This document shows positions 44,236 to 54,584 of a DNA stretch of 64,000 nt, piece after piece. How positions within the stretch are numbered: position 1 is the first letter of the stretch; every line of letters starts with the position of its first letter. The notes under the pieces are model-generated. The model did no database searches. It saw only the letters and a program-made list of their open reading frames with translations, and was not told the DNA's origin. The stretch is taken from positions 310,001-374,000 of the forward strand of contig NZ_JACJFN010000003.1 in assembly GCF_014164785.1 (NCBI RefSeq), given 5' to 3'. Origin of the DNA: Aquipseudomonas guryensis (GTDB lineage: Bacteria; Pseudomonadota; Gammaproteobacteria; Pseudomonadales; Pseudomonadaceae). A program made the position numbers and the translations under genes.

Positions 44236-46203
44236 ATGCGTCTCAAGCTGCTTACCAATCTGTCCACCGCCCTGCTGGTCACTGCCTGCCTGGCCCTGGC
44301 TGCCACGCTCTGGTGGTCGGAACAAGCGCTGGAGCGGCCTTACCTGCTGATGCAGCGCTACCTCAATCTGTCGCAGCAGTTCCAGCACCAGGTCGCCGAC
44401 AACATCCAGCGTTACCTGGGCAGCGGAGATGCCCTGCGCCACAGCGCCGCCAGCCAGGCAATCGGCGAGTTGGAGCAAGACCTCGATGCCCTGCCGGCGC
44501 AACTGGCCGCTGAGCTGCGCCCGAGCCTGGCCGAACTCAGCCAGTTCGCCGCCAACGACCTGCTCGCCGCCGGCAAGCTGGCCGGCGACCCGCAAGGTCT
44601 GCTGTTGCAGGCCGAGCGCGAAATCAGTGGAGCCCTCGAACAGCTCGAAAAGTATTCCCGCGAGAGCACCAGCAGCGCGGCCGCCAGCTACCAGGCGCCG
44701 CTGTTCCAGGCCGCGCAGCACCTCAGCCGCCTGGCCCATGCCCGCGGCAAACTGGTCAGCAGTGGGCGCAGCGAACTGATCGCCGATGTCGAGCGCGAAC
44801 TGGCCATCCTCGGCCAGCAGGCCAGCATCCTCGACAGCCTGCCGCTGCTCGGCGTGGCCGCCAGCAGTGAAGACAGCAGCAACAGTTTCGGTGCCCTGCT
44901 TGGCCTGGCCGACAGTGGCGAGCAGGAGCAGGCCGAAGACCGCGGCATTGCCCTCAAGCGCGACTTCGCCAGCCTGCTCAAACGCTACCCCGCCGAACTG
45001 GGCCGCACCCGTGAGCTGATCGACAAGCGCAACCAGCTGGCACTCGACAGCACGGCCAAGATCGAAGGCCTGCAGCAGGCACTGGCGGCCCTGGAGCCGG
45101 CGGTACGCGCCGAGCACGGACGCATCCAGGGCGAAGTACGCCTGATCCAGGGCCTGATGATCGGCCTGATCCTGCTGATTGCCCTGACCATCGACCGCAT
45201 TCAGCGCCGCCTGAGCAATGTTCTCAGCCGCCTGGCCCCAGCACTTGGCACCTGGGCTGCCGGCGACTTCGCCAGGGATATCGCGCTCAACACACAGACC
45301 CGCGAAATGCGCGATATCGAAGACTCGCTGAACCGTCTACGGCGCTATCTGGTCGAGCTGGTCGGCACCATCCACCACAACGCTGCCCAGGTCGCGGGCA
45401 GCAGCCGCACCCTGGCCGATTTGAGCCAGGGCCTGCATGGCGGCGCCGAACGCCAGCTGGCCGACACCGCGCAGATCCGCGATGCCCTCGGCGAACTGGA
45501 GGGCACCATAGCCCAGGTCGCCGACGACGCCAGCCAGACCGCCGATGCCAGCCGCGCCGCCAGCCGCGCCGTGGAACAGGGCCAACGGGTGATCGAACAG
45601 AGCCTGACCGGCCTGCATGATCTGGTCGGCAAGGTACAGGGCAACGCCCAGTCCATCGAGCAACTGGCCAGCGAAACCGCCACCATCGGCCAGGTGCTCA
45701 CGGTCATTCGCGGCGTGGCCGAGCAGACCAACCTGCTGGCCCTCAACGCCGCCATTGAAGCCGCCCGTGCCGGCGAGATGGGCCGCGGTTTCGCCGTGGT
45801 CGCCGAGGAAGTGCGCGCCCTGGCCCAGCGCACCAGCGGCGCCACCGAGGAAATCCAGCAGCTGATCGCCCGCCTGCAGCAGGCCGCCCAGCAATCGCTG
45901 GCAGCCATGCGCGCCCAGGTCGAGCATGCCGAAGCCACCGCAGGCCAGGCCGCCCAGGCCGATGGTGCCCTCGACGAAGTGGTCGGGGCGATCCGCACCA
46001 TTGCGAGCATGGCCGAGCGCATTGCCGAGACCACGGCCCAGCAGGGCGGCGCCGCCAGCGAGATTCGCGGCCACAGCCAGCGCATCCATCGCCTCGGCAG
46101 CGACAACCTGGCACATATCGGCGAAGCTCGGCAGCAGGGTGAACAGTTGCTGCAGCTCGGTGGGCAGCTGAATACCGCAGTGCAGGCCTTTCGCGTCGGC
46201 TAG
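44236..46203 (+). CDS. ctpL: Methyl-accepting chemotaxis protein, CtpL-like
   Basis: A 655-residue inner-membrane chemoreceptor. An N-terminal helix (about 8-28) and a second (about 303-322, [20 protein letters not shown]) enclose a large helical periplasmic domain of ~270 residues. A HAMP-like link and the cytoplasmic signalling domain follow, with the hairpin tip [20 protein letters not shown] then [20 protein letters not shown]. No C-terminal methyltransferase-tethering pentapeptide. In P. aeruginosa CtpL (PA4844) in the same gene order mediates taxis to phosphate. The ligand here is inferred from synteny. Confidence 0.9.
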   Translation: MRLKLLTNLSTALLVTACLALAATLWWSEQALERPYLLMQRYLNLSQQFQHQVADNIQRYLGSGDALRHSAASQAIGELEQDLDALPAQLAAELRPSLAELSQFAANDLLAAGKLAGDPQGLLLQAEREISGALEQLEKYSRESTSSAAASYQAPLFQAAQHLSRLAHARGKLVSSGRSELIADVERELAILGQQASILDSLPLLGVAASSEDSSNSFGALLGLADSGEQEQAEDRGIALKRDFASLLKRYPAELGRTRELIDKRNQLALDSTAKIEGLQQALAALEPAVRAEHGRIQGEVRLIQGLMIGLILLIALTIDRIQRRLSNVLSRLAPALGTWAAGDFARDIALNTQTREMRDIEDSLNRLRRYLVELVGTIHHNAAQVAGSSRTLADLSQGLHGGAERQLADTAQIRDALGELEGTIAQVADDASQTADASRAASRAVEQGQRVIEQSLTGLHDLVGKVQGNAQSIEQLASETATIGQVLTVIRGVAEQTNLLALNAAIEAARAGEMGRGFAVVAEEVRALAQRTSGATEEIQQLIARLQQAAQQSLAAMRAQVEHAEATAGQAAQADGALDEVVGAIRTIASMAERIAETTAQQGGAASEIRGHSQRIHRLGSDNLAHIGEARQQGEQLLQLGGQLNTAVQAFRVG

Positions 46204-46321
46204 TCAGGCAGCACCGGCGGTCGCCCGGTAATATCCGCTGACACCCTGCGGCATGCGGCCTTATGGGGTCGGCTCACCGACTTGGGTATGATGCCCAGCA
46301 AGTCTGTCGTGCGAGCCCGCC

Positions 46322-48130
46322 ATGCGCCGTCTGTTGCCTTTCGTTCTGTTCCTACTGTTCAGCCTGCCGGCCAGCGCCGGCCTGTTCGACAAGTTGCCCG
46401 ATGCGCCCCTGGGCGCTCCACTGAACAACAGCACCGACTTCTTGCCGGTAGGTGAAGCCTTCCATCTGAGCCTGGTGGAAAATTCGCCGACGGCGGTGAA
46501 GCTGCGCTTCGTCAATGCCGAGGGTTACTACCTCTATCGCCACGCTTTCAAGTTCCGCATCGAGCCGAGCGACCTGGCGAAGGGCGAGGCCGTGATCCCG
46601 GTCGGCCAGCCCAAGCACGATGAATACTTTGGCGATGTCGAGGTGTACTACGGCATCACCGATATCGAACTGCCGCTGGATAACCCCATCGACCTGCCAT
46701 TCACCGTCCACGTCACCTACCAGGGCTGCGCCGACAAGGGCCTGTGCTATCCACCGGAGACCGCGCGCCTGGAAATCGGCGCAGCCGCCAGCACAGCACC
46801 GACCAGCGCTACCAGCGAACCTGCCAGCACCGCCGCCACGGCCCCAGCCAATGCGACCGGCTGGAGCTGGAAGGAACTGGCGCTGTTCTTCCTCGGTGGC
46901 CTGGGCCTGGCGTTCACCCCCTGCGTCCTGCCGATGCTGCCGATCCTCACCGGCGTGGTCCTGCGTGGCCAACCGGGCGGCGTGCGTGGCCTGGTGCTGT
47001 CGCTGGCCTACGTGCTGCCGATGGCGGTCAGCTTCGCCATTCTCGGTGCGCTGATGGGCCTGTTCGGTGCCGAACTCAACCTGCAGGCGCGCCTGCAGTC
47101 GCCGTGGGTGCTGGTGCCGTTCGCGATCTTCTTCGCCCTGTTCGCCGCCGCCAGCCTGGGCTTCCTCGAATTACGCCTGCCACAGGCGGTCGATGGCCCG
47201 CTGCAGCGCCTGAGCCAGCGCCTACATGGCGGCACCCTGCTCAGCGCCGCGGCGCTCGGCGTGCTGTCCAGCCTGCTGGTCTCACCCTGCGTATCAGCGC
47301 CGCTGGCCGGTGCCCTGCTCTATATCAGCGCCAGCGGCGACGCCCTCGGCGGCGGTCTCAAACTGCTGGCCCTGGGCCTGGGTATGGGCACCCCGCTGGT
47401 GCTGTTCGCCGTCGGCGGTGGCGCCCTGCTGCCGAAATCCGGGGCCTGGATGCTCGGCGTGCGCAATGCCTTCGGCGCCCTGTTGCTGGCGGTATCGATC
47501 TGGTTGCTGGAGCGTGTCGTACCCGGCCCGGTCAGCCTGGCCCTGTGGGGACTGCTGGCAGCCGGCGTCGCCCTGTGGCTCGGCGCCTTGGAGCTGACGC
47601 CGAAAACCCACCACCAGAAAGTCGCGCAAGTGCTCGGCCTGCCCCTGCTGGTGTATGCCATCGTCGCCTGGGTGGGTGCTCTGCAGGGTCACAGCGATCC
47701 GCTGCGCCCGCTCGGCAACGCCAGCGTCGTGGCTGCAGAAGTGCAGGCCCCGGCCAGCAGCAACTGGCAGACCATCAGCAGCCCGGCCGAACTGGATGCC
47801 GCCCTGGCCGCAGCGAAAAGTGCCGGCCAACCGCTGCTGCTGGATTGGTACGCGGACTGGTGCATCAGCTGCAAGGTGATCGAGCGCGAAGTGCTGACCG
47901 CCCCCGAGGTGACCCGCCAGCTCGGCGCCTATCGACTGATCCGCTTCGATATCACGGAAAGTCGTCCTGATCAGCGCGCCCTGCTCGATCGCTATCAGCT
48001 GTTTGGCCCACCGGCGATTCTGTTCTTCGCCGGCAACGGTGACGAATGGGCTGATCTGCGTGTCGTAGGAGAGATCAGCGCCGCCGACTTCGCCGAACGT
48101 CTGACTCGCGCAGGCAACCGCCAACAGTAA
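46322..48130 (+). CDS. dsbD: Thiol:disulfide interchange protein DsbD
   Basis: A 602-residue inner-membrane protein that carries electrons from cytoplasmic thioredoxin to periplasmic DsbC/DsbG and cytochrome assembly. Signal peptide 1-19; the alpha domain has Cys136 and Cys142 (QGCADKGLCYPP); the membrane domain has the paired cysteines in AFTPCVLPMLPIL and LVSPCVSAPLAG; the gamma domain has WCISCK (Cys514, Cys517). All six redox cysteines are present. Length normal for DsbD. Confidence 0.97.
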   Translation: MRRLLPFVLFLLFSLPASAGLFDKLPDAPLGAPLNNSTDFLPVGEAFHLSLVENSPTAVKLRFVNAEGYYLYRHAFKFRIEPSDLAKGEAVIPVGQPKHDEYFGDVEVYYGITDIELPLDNPIDLPFTVHVTYQGCADKGLCYPPETARLEIGAAASTAPTSATSEPASTAATAPANATGWSWKELALFFLGGLGLAFTPCVLPMLPILTGVVLRGQPGGVRGLVLSLAYVLPMAVSFAILGALMGLFGAELNLQARLQSPWVLVPFAIFFALFAAASLGFLELRLPQAVDGPLQRLSQRLHGGTLLSAAALGVLSSLLVSPCVSAPLAGALLYISASGDALGGGLKLLALGLGMGTPLVLFAVGGGALLPKSGAWMLGVRNAFGALLLAVSIWLLERVVPGPVSLALWGLLAAGVALWLGALELTPKTHHQKVAQVLGLPLLVYAIVAWVGALQGHSDPLRPLGNASVVAAEVQAPASSNWQTISSPAELDAALAAAKSAGQPLLLDWYADWCISCKVIEREVLTAPEVTRQLGAYRLIRFDITESRPDQRALLDRYQLFGPPAILFFAGNGDEWADLRVVGEISAADFAERLTRAGNRQQ

Positions 48131-48244
48131 GTACGTCATTTATTTGCCGCAAAAATCGGCCATCGTGACGGCTACTGCAGGCAACTGGACAGCCTGCAGC
48201 GCTTTCGGCATAGTCCCGCCATTGGACAGAATAAGGACACATTC

Positions 48245-48688
48245 ATGGCCACCCTTCTGGTGCTGCACGGCCCCAACCTCAACCTGCTGGGCACCCGCGA
48301 GCCCGGCGTCTATGGCGCCACCACCCTGGCGCAGATCAATCAGGATCTCGAGCAGCGCGCGCGCGCCGCCGGCCACCATCTGCTGTACCTGCAGAGCAAC
48401 GCCGAATACGAGCTGATCGAGCGCATTCACGCCGCAAAAGGCGAAGGTGTCGACTTTATTCTGATAAATCCGGCGGCTTTCACCCATACCAGCGTCGCAT
48501 TACGTGACGCGTTGCTGGCGGTGAGCATCCCATTCATCGAAGTGCACCTGTCCAACGTGCACAAACGTGAAGCCTTCCGCCATCACTCCTACTTTTCTGA
48601 CATAGCCGTTGGAGTGATCTGCGGCCTTGGCGCCAGCGGTTATCGGCTGGCCCTGGAGGCTGCCCTGGAACAATTAGAACGCCCCTGA
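48245..48688 (+). CDS. aroQ: Type II 3-dehydroquinate dehydratase
   Basis: A 147-residue shikimate-pathway enzyme that dehydrates 3-dehydroquinate. Family motifs: [20 protein letters not shown] with the catalytic Tyr23, [17 protein letters not shown], and [25 protein letters not shown] precedes the ATG by 6 nt. Upstream of the acc genes, an order conserved in gammaproteobacteria. Confidence 0.97.
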   Translation: MATLLVLHGPNLNLLGTREPGVYGATTLAQINQDLEQRARAAGHHLLYLQSNAEYELIERIHAAKGEGVDFILINPAAFTHTSVALRDALLAVSIPFIEVHLSNVHKREAFRHHSYFSDIAVGVICGLGASGYRLALEAALEQLERP

Positions 48689-48715
48689 AGACCTGACCTT
48701 GGGAGTTGCAAAGCT

Positions 48716-49177
48716 ATGGATATCCGTAAAGTCAAAAAACTGATCGAGCTGCTGGAAGAGTCCGGCATCGACGAACTGGAGATCCGCGAGGGCGAAGAGT
48801 CCGTGCGCATCAGCCGTCACAGCAAGCAGCCTGCCTTCATGCAACAGCCGATGTACGCTCAAGCTCCAGCGCCGGCCGCCGCCCCGGTTGCCGCCGCTGC
48901 CCCGGTCGTCGCCGAAGCCGCCCCGGCTGCCGCCAAGCTGAATGGCACCGTGGCCCGCTCGCCGATGGTAGGCACTTTCTACCGCGCCGCCTCGCCGACC
49001 TCCGGCAACTTCGTTGAAGTCGGCCAGAGCGTGAAGAAAGGCGACATCCTGTGCATCGTTGAAGCGATGAAGATGATGAACCACATCGAGGCCGAAGCCA
49101 GCGGCGTGATCGAGTCCATCCTGGTGGATAACGGCCAGCCGGTGGAATACGACCAGCCCCTGTTCACCATCGTTTGA
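48716..49177 (+). CDS. accB: Biotin carboxyl carrier protein of acetyl-CoA carboxylase
   Basis: A 153-residue BCCP. The N-terminal [20 protein letters not shown] is typical; an Ala/Pro-rich linker (about 50-75) leads to the biotinyl domain with EAMKMMN, in which Lys119 carries biotin. It passes carboxyl groups from AccC to the AccAD transferase, making malonyl-CoA for fatty acid synthesis. It also supplies the substrate of the operon at the left end of this window. GGGAG precedes the ATG; accC follows 17 bp later. Confidence 0.98.
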   Translation: MDIRKVKKLIELLEESGIDELEIREGEESVRISRHSKQPAFMQQPMYAQAPAPAAAPVAAAAPVVAEAAPAAAKLNGTVARSPMVGTFYRAASPTSGNFVEVGQSVKKGDILCIVEAMKMMNHIEAEASGVIESILVDNGQPVEYDQPLFTIV

Positions 49178-49194
49178 TGCGCGGGGAACCTGCG

Positions 49195-50550
49195 ATGCAG
49201 AAGTTGCAAAAAGTCCTGATCGCCAACCGTGGCGAAATCGCTCTGCGCATCCTGCGCGCCTGCAAGGAACTGGGCATCAAGACGGTGGCCGTCTACTCCA
49301 CCGCCGACCGTGAGTTGATGCACTTGGGCTTGGCCGACGAAACCGTGTGCATCGGCCCGGCGCCTGGCGCCAAGTCCTACCTGAGCATCCCGGCGATCAT
49401 CAGTGCCGCCGAAGTAACTGGTGCCACTGCGATCCATCCGGGTTACGGCTTCCTCGCCGAGAATGCCGACTTCGCCGAGCAGGTGGAGAAATCCGGTTTC
49501 GCCTTCATAGGCCCGACCGCCGACGTGATCCGCCTGATGGGCGACAAGGTTTCGGCCAAGAACGCCATGATCAAGTCCGGCGTGCCCGTGGTTCCCGGCT
49601 CCGACGGCCCGCTGCCGGAAGACGAAGCGACTGCCCTGCAGATTGCCCGTGAAGTCGGCTACCCGGTGATCATCAAGGCCGCTGGCGGCGGCGGTGGTCG
49701 CGGCATGCGCGTGGTGCACAAGGAAGAAGACCTGATCAAGTCGGCCAAGCTGACCCGCACAGAAGCCGGTGCCGCGTTCGGCAACCCGATGGTCTACCTG
49801 GAGAAATTTCTCGGCAATCCGCGCCATGTGGAAGTCCAGGTGCTCTCCGATGGCCAAGGCAACGCCGTGCACCTGGGCGACCGCGACTGCTCGCTGCAGC
49901 GCCGTCACCAGAAGGTGCTGGAAGAAGCGCCAGCCCCGGGCATCGACGAGAAGGCCCGCACCGAAGTGCTGAAACGCTGCGTCGATGCCTGCATCGAGAT
50001 CGGTTACCGCGGCGCCGGCACCTTCGAGTTCCTCTATGAAGATGGTCGTTTCTACTTCATCGAGATGAACACCCGCGTGCAGGTCGAGCATCCGGTCACC
50101 GAAATGGTTACCGGCATCGACATCGTCAAGGAGATGCTCAGCATCGCCGCCGGCAACAAGCTGTCGATCAAGCAGAGCGACGTGGTCATCCGCGGTCACG
50201 CCCTGGAGTGCCGGATCAACGCCGAAGACCCGGACAACTTCATGCCCTGCCCCGGCAAGGTCAAGCACTACCACGCCCCGGGCGGCAACGGCGTGCGCGT
50301 CGACTCGCACCTGTACAGCGGCTATGCGGTACCGCCGAACTACGATTCGCTGATTGGCAAGCTGATCACCTACGGCAAGGACCGCGACGAAGCCATGGCG
50401 CGCATGCGCAATGCCCTGGACGAGATCGTGGTTGACGGGATCAAGACTAATATTCCGCTGCACCGTGACCTGGTGGTCGACAAGGGCTTCAACAAGGGTG
50501 GCGTGAATATCCACTATCTCGAGAAAAAACTCGGGATGGATAAGCACTAA
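49195..50550 (+). CDS. accC: Biotin carboxylase subunit of acetyl-CoA carboxylase
   Basis: A 451-residue ATP-grasp enzyme that carboxylates the biotin on Acc[21 protein letters not shown] starts the protein; the glycine-rich loop [19 protein letters not shown] and the downstream [20 protein letters not shown] and [19 protein letters not shown] are characteristic. ATG at 49195 follows GGGGAA; the in-frame TTG at 49174 overlaps accB and is rejected. A hairpin follows 17 bp after the stop. Confidence 0.98.
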   Translation: MQKLQKVLIANRGEIALRILRACKELGIKTVAVYSTADRELMHLGLADETVCIGPAPGAKSYLSIPAIISAAEVTGATAIHPGYGFLAENADFAEQVEKSGFAFIGPTADVIRLMGDKVSAKNAMIKSGVPVVPGSDGPLPEDEATALQIAREVGYPVIIKAAGGGGGRGMRVVHKEEDLIKSAKLTRTEAGAAFGNPMVYLEKFLGNPRHVEVQVLSDGQGNAVHLGDRDCSLQRRHQKVLEEAPAPGIDEKARTEVLKRCVDACIEIGYRGAGTFEFLYEDGRFYFIEMNTRVQVEHPVTEMVTGIDIVKEMLSIAAGNKLSIKQSDVVIRGHALECRINAEDPDNFMPCPGKVKHYHAPGGNGVRVDSHLYSGYAVPPNYDSLIGKLITYGKDRDEAMARMRNALDEIVVDGIKTNIPLHRDLVVDKGFNKGGVNIHYLEKKLGMDKH

Positions 50551-50567
50551 GCTCCATTGCTGCACGC

Positions 50568-50597
50568 GACAAGGGCTGCCCACGGGCAGCCCTTGTC
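50568..50597 (+). terminator. Hairpin terminator of accBC
   Basis: GACAAGGGCTGCC and GGCAGCCCTTGTC pair perfectly over 13 bp around CACG. The T-tract that follows (GTTTCC) is short, so termination may be partial. Confidence 0.7.
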
Positions 50598-50694
50598 GTT
50601 TCCGGCTGGCGCCTGCGGTGGCAGCCGGGCCGCCCCTCAAGTAAGCTGCGCGGCCAATTGCCCCATCGCGCTGCATCGTTCACGAGGTTTCCCC

Positions 50695-51573
50695 ATGCCC
50701 TGGTTACAAGTCCGTCTCGCCATCACCCCGGATCAGGCGGAAACCTACGAAGATGCCCTGCTCGGTGTCGGCGCCGTCTCGGTGACTTTCATGGATGCCG
50801 AAGACCAGCCGATCTTCGAACCGGACCTGGGCACTACCCCGCTGTGGTCGCACACCCACCTGCTGGCCCTGTTCGAGGCCGACACCGATCCGACCAACCT
50901 GGTCGCCCACCTGGAACTGCTGACCGGCGCCGCCTTGCCCGAGCACCAGATCGAGCACATTGCCGACCAGGACTGGGAGCGCAGCTGGATGGACAACTTC
51001 CAGCCGATGCGCTTCGGCCAGCGCCTGTGGATCGTGCCGAGCTGGCACGCCGCGCCGGAGCCGGACGCAGTCAACCTGCTGCTTGATCCAGGCCTGGCCT
51101 TCGGCACCGGCACCCACCCAACTACCGCACTTTGCCTGGAGTGGCTGGACGGCCAGGACCTCAGCGGCTGCGACGTACTGGATTTCGGTTGCGGCTCAGG
51201 CATCCTGGCCATCGCAGCCCTGCTGCTCGGCGCGCCTCAGGCGGTCGGCACTGATATCGACATCCAGGCCCTGGAAGCCTCGCGCGACAACGCTTCGCGC
51301 AATGGCATCGACCCAGCGCGCTTCCCGGTCTACCTGCCCGCAGACCTGCCACAGCAACCGGCCGATGTGGTGGTGGCCAATATTCTCGCCGGCCCGCTGG
51401 TGTCGCTGGCGCCACAGATCAGCAGCCTGGTCAAACCAGGCGGGCGCCTGGCGCTGTCCGGCATCCTCGCCGAGCAGGCCGACGAAGTGCGCGCCGCCTA
51501 CCAGGACGCCTTCACCCTCGATCCGACCGCAATCAAGGATGGCTGGGTACGCATCAGCGGGGTCAAGCGCTAG
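50695..51573 (+). CDS. prmA: Ribosomal protein L11 methyltransferase
   Basis: A 292-residue SAM-dependent enzyme that methylates ribosomal protein L11. The N-terminal [10 protein letters not shown] substrate domain leads to the catalytic domain with [40 protein letters not shown] (SAM motif I) and [18 protein letters not shown], the NxLxxPL-type motif. Start at 50695. In P. aeruginosa prmA is also downstream of accC. Confidence 0.97.
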   Translation: MPWLQVRLAITPDQAETYEDALLGVGAVSVTFMDAEDQPIFEPDLGTTPLWSHTHLLALFEADTDPTNLVAHLELLTGAALPEHQIEHIADQDWERSWMDNFQPMRFGQRLWIVPSWHAAPEPDAVNLLLDPGLAFGTGTHPTTALCLEWLDGQDLSGCDVLDFGCGSGILAIAALLLGAPQAVGTDIDIQALEASRDNASRNGIDPARFPVYLPADLPQQPADVVVANILAGPLVSLAPQISSLVKPGGRLALSGILAEQADEVRAAYQDAFTLDPTAIKDGWVRISGVKR

Positions 51574-51627
51574 TAGCGCCAGCATGAGCTTGAGTAAACT
51601 AGCGCCTCGCTTTGCACGGATCGCCGC

Positions 51628-52950
51628 ATGACCGACAGTTTTGTCACTCAGTGCCCCCATTGCCGCACCAGTTTCCGCATTAACCGCGCCCAGTTGGGTG
51701 CGGCACATGGTGCGGTGCGTTGTGGCGCCTGCATGCACGTGTTCAATGCGGCCCAGCAACTGCTGGTCGACCAGACGCGCGCCAGCAAGCCGCCCGCCGC
51801 GCAGCCCAGCGCACCGGCACGCCCTGCTGCTGCCGCCCCGAGCCCTGCTGCCGCACCCAGCATGCCGCCAGCGAGCAAGCCCGTGCCCGAGCGCGCGCCA
51901 GCGCCGACGACCAGCCTGAACAAGCCTGCCACAGCAGACAAGCAGCCGGTCGATACCCTGTGGATCCACGACGACCTCGATCTCGACAGCCTCGACCTCG
52001 ACGAGGAGCTGGCCAAGCTCGAAGAACAGGAAATGCAGCTGTCCCAGGCCTTCGTCGCCCTCAAGCCGGCAGCTGGCAACAGCGCCGAGCTGCTCAAGGC
52101 ACCGAGCGTCGCCCGCGACCCGCATGACGAAGACTGGGCCGAATCCCTGCTGCGCGAGGATAAGCCCGCCAAGCCGCAGCCGGCTTTTCGCCCGCTAGCC
52201 GCCGAGCCACAGCCACCAACTGAACCGACGCCAGCGCCGGCCGCCCCGGAAGAGCGCCAGGAACCCAGCCTGCACGCCCTGCGCGACGAACCAAACGACA
52301 ACTTTGACGCCGACGAAGATCCTATCGAAGAAGTCGTCGACACCGACTACGCGCTGCCAGCCAACCAGACCGGTAAGCCCGAGCGCAGCGAGCCAGCCCT
52401 GCGCGATGACAGCCTGCTGAGCCTGGAAGACGAACCGCTGCAACTCGACTGGCAGCAAGTCAAGAAGCCCTGGGGCCGCTGGATCGCTTGGGGCCTACTG
52501 AACCTGCTGGCCGCCGGCGCCCTGACCACCCAGTACGTGGCCTACCACTTCGAAGAACTGGCGCGCCAGGATCGGTACCGCCCCTGGTTCGAGCAGCTTT
52601 GTCCGGAAATCGGCTGCGTGCTGCCGTCCAAGGTCGATATCGAGCAGATCAAGAGCAGCAACCTGGTGGTGCGCAGCCACCCGGAATTTCGCGATTCGCT
52701 GGTGGTTGACGCGATCATTTACAACCGCGCGCCCTTCGCCCAACCCTTCCCCCTGCTGGAACTGCGCTTCGCCGACCTCAACGGCCAACTGCTGGCCAGT
52801 CGTCGCTTCAAGCCGGGCGAATACCTCGGCGGCGAGCTTGCCGGCCAGGCGGAAATGCCGCCGCAGACGCCGATCCATGTGTCCCTGGAAATCCTCGATC
52901 CGGGCGCCAAGGCGGTCAACTACAGCCTCAGTTTCCACTCCCCGGAATAA
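51628..52950 (+). CDS. Zinc-ribbon plus DUF3426 membrane protein
   Basis: A 440-residue protein (PA4851 in the same order). The N-terminus has an MJ0042-type zinc ribbon, CPHCRTSFRI...CGACMHVF. A long acidic Ala/Pro linker follows (about 50-265); one transmembrane helix lies near 280-300 (WIAWGLLNLLAAGALTTQYV); the C-terminal ~140 residues are the DUF3426 domain (PEFRDSLVVDAIIYNRAPFA). The N-terminus is probably cytoplasmic and the DUF3426 part periplasmic. Function unknown, although the family's zinc-ribbon plus anchored domain suggests regulation or assembly. Confidence 0.88.
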   Translation: MTDSFVTQCPHCRTSFRINRAQLGAAHGAVRCGACMHVFNAAQQLLVDQTRASKPPAAQPSAPARPAAAAPSPAAAPSMPPASKPVPERAPAPTTSLNKPATADKQPVDTLWIHDDLDLDSLDLDEELAKLEEQEMQLSQAFVALKPAAGNSAELLKAPSVARDPHDEDWAESLLREDKPAKPQPAFRPLAAEPQPPTEPTPAPAAPEERQEPSLHALRDEPNDNFDADEDPIEEVVDTDYALPANQTGKPERSEPALRDDSLLSLEDEPLQLDWQQVKKPWGRWIAWGLLNLLAAGALTTQYVAYHFEELARQDRYRPWFEQLCPEIGCVLPSKVDIEQIKSSNLVVRSHPEFRDSLVVDAIIYNRAPFAQPFPLLELRFADLNGQLLASRRFKPGEYLGGELAGQAEMPPQTPIHVSLEILDPGAKAVNYSLSFHSPE

Positions 52951-53041
52951 GCCTGCAGGCGCCGGATTTCCGGCACTTGCAGGGCTAGACATACCCTTCG
53001 GCGATAACCTGACAGCTGCTCATAATTTGTTCAAAACAGCC

Positions 53042-53070
53042 TTTATCCGGTCACCGAGAGCGGGTATCAT
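53042..53070 (+). promoter_or_regulatory. Candidate dusB-fis promoter with GC-rich discriminator
   Basis: TTTATC (53042-53047) and TATCAT (53065-53070) are 17 bp apart and are followed directly by GCCCTCC. A GC-rich discriminator is typical of growth-rate- and ppGpp-controlled promoters such as that of dusB-fis in E. coli. The transcript leader would be about 90 nt and contains a small inverted repeat (AGCCATT/AATGGCT, 53123-53141). Confidence 0.45.
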
Positions 53071-53165
53071 GCCCTCCCTTTTTCGCACTCCCATGAAGCC
53101 GTTTTCCAGTCCAGGCGGGCTTAGCCATTGCCTGAATGGCTTCAAAAACAACAGGGATGACCTCC

Positions 53166-54164
53166 ATGTCGGTGGTACGCATCGGCCCTTACACACTGCC
53201 CAATCAGCTGATTCTCGCCCCCATGGCGGGCGTCACCGATCAGCCGTTCCGGCAGCTGTGCCGGCGCCTGGGTGCCGGGCTGGTGGTATCGGAAATGGTC
53301 AGCAGCGATGTGCGCCTGTGGAACACGCGCAAATCCAGCCTGCGCATGATCCACAGCGGCGATCCCGAGCCGCGCTCGGTGCAGATCGCCGGCGGTGATC
53401 CCGCGATGCTCGCCGAGGCGGCCCGACGCAATGTGGAAATGGGCGCACAGATCATCGACATCAACATGGGCTGCCCGGCCAAGAAGGTCTGCAACAAGGC
53501 CGCCGGCTCTGCCCTGATGAAAGATGAAGAACTGGTCAGCGCGATCCTCGACGCCGTGGTCAAGGCGGTCGACGTCCCGGTGACCCTTAAGATCCGCACC
53601 GGCTGGGATCGCTCGAACAAGAACGGCCTGACCGTGGCGAAAATCGCCGAACAGGCCGGTATCAGCGCCCTGGCCGTGCACGGCCGGACTCGCGCCGATC
53701 TGTACACCGGCGAGGCCGAGTACGACACCATCGCCGCGATCAAGCAGGCGGTCACGATTCCGGTGTTCGCCAATGGCGACATCGATTCGCCGCACAAGGC
53801 CAAGGCCGTGCTCGCCGCCACTGGCGCCGACGCCCTGCTGATCGGCCGTGCGGCGCAAGGGCGGCCGTGGATATTCCGCGAGATCGCTCATTATCTGGCG
53901 ACCGGCAAGGAACTGGCGGCGCCAACGCTGTACGAAATAGAACGGATTCTGCTGGAACACCTCAGCGCCCTGCACGCCTTCTATGGCGATGTGATGGGCG
54001 TGCGCATTGCCCGCAAGCATGTCGGCTGGTACCTGGCCACCCTGCCCGGCGCCCAGGAGTTCCGCACCGACTTCAATCGTCTGGACAGTACGGACGCGCA
54101 GTACACCCACGTTCGGCAATTTTTTGCCGAGCGCCATAACAAGGACAACGAGGTGGCCGCATGA
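53166..54164 (+). CDS. dusB: tRNA-dihydrouridine synthase B
   Basis: A 332-residue FMN enzyme that reduces specific uridines in tRNA. LILAPMAGVTDQPFRQLCRR is the family start; IDINMGCPAKKVCNKAAGSA contains the catalytic Cys; ALAVHGRTRADLYTGEAEYD and VFANGDIDSPHKAKAVLAAT follow. Start at 53166 (MSVVRIGPYTL) is preferred; an ATG three codons upstream is possible. The stop overlaps the fis start by ATGA, the conserved dusB-fis operon. Confidence 0.96.
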   Translation: MSVVRIGPYTLPNQLILAPMAGVTDQPFRQLCRRLGAGLVVSEMVSSDVRLWNTRKSSLRMIHSGDPEPRSVQIAGGDPAMLAEAARRNVEMGAQIIDINMGCPAKKVCNKAAGSALMKDEELVSAILDAVVKAVDVPVTLKIRTGWDRSNKNGLTVAKIAEQAGISALAVHGRTRADLYTGEAEYDTIAAIKQAVTIPVFANGDIDSPHKAKAVLAATGADALLIGRAAQGRPWIFREIAHYLATGKELAAPTLYEIERILLEHLSALHAFYGDVMGVRIARKHVGWYLATLPGAQEFRTDFNRLDSTDAQYTHVRQFFAERHNKDNEVAA

Positions 54165-54496
54165 CGAGGATGACCGAGCCTTTTTTTGATCAATCAGTTT
54201 TTGATGGGGCAGTACCCGTGAGCGACAACACCAACCTGAAGCAGCACCTGACCACGCCGAGCGAAGAGGGCCAGACCCTGCGCGGCAGTGTCGAGAAGGC
54301 GCTGCACAACTACTTTGCTCACCTGGAAGGCGCCGACGTCACCGACGTCTACAACCTGGTTCTCAACGAGGTCGAGGCGCCACTGCTGGAAACCGTGATG
54401 AACTACGTCAAGGGCAACCAGACCAAGGCCTCCGAGCTGCTCGGCCTGAATCGCGGCACCCTGCGCAAGAAGCTCAAGCAATACGATTTGCTGTAA
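54161..54496 (+). CDS. fis: Nucleoid-associated factor Fis
   Basis: A 111-residue DNA-binding protein that bends DNA and controls growth-phase genes. The C-terminal helix-turn-helix [20 protein letters not shown] is the Fis signature; the N-terminal beta-hairpin region is less conserved. The ATG at 54161 overlaps the dusB stop, with GAGGTG 6 nt upstream; an ATG at 54170 is closer to its purines. A strong terminator follows. Confidence 0.97.
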   Translation: MTRMTEPFFDQSVFDGAVPVSDNTNLKQHLTTPSEEGQTLRGSVEKALHNYFAHLEGADVTDVYNLVLNEVEAPLLETVMNYVKGNQTKASELLGLNRGTLRKKLKQYDLL

Positions 54497-54512
54497 TCAA
54501 CCGAATGCATGG

Positions 54513-54554
54513 AAAAGGGCGGCCCCGACATTAAAGAGAGGGCCGCCCTTTTTT
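54513..54554 (+). terminator. Intrinsic terminator of dusB-fis
   Basis: AAAAGGGCGGCCC pairs with GGGCCGCCCTTTT around a 14-nt loop, followed by further T residues. It separates fis from purH. Confidence 0.92.
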
Positions 54555-54584
54555 ACTGATTTCCCAGCTCTGATGGACTCTGCA

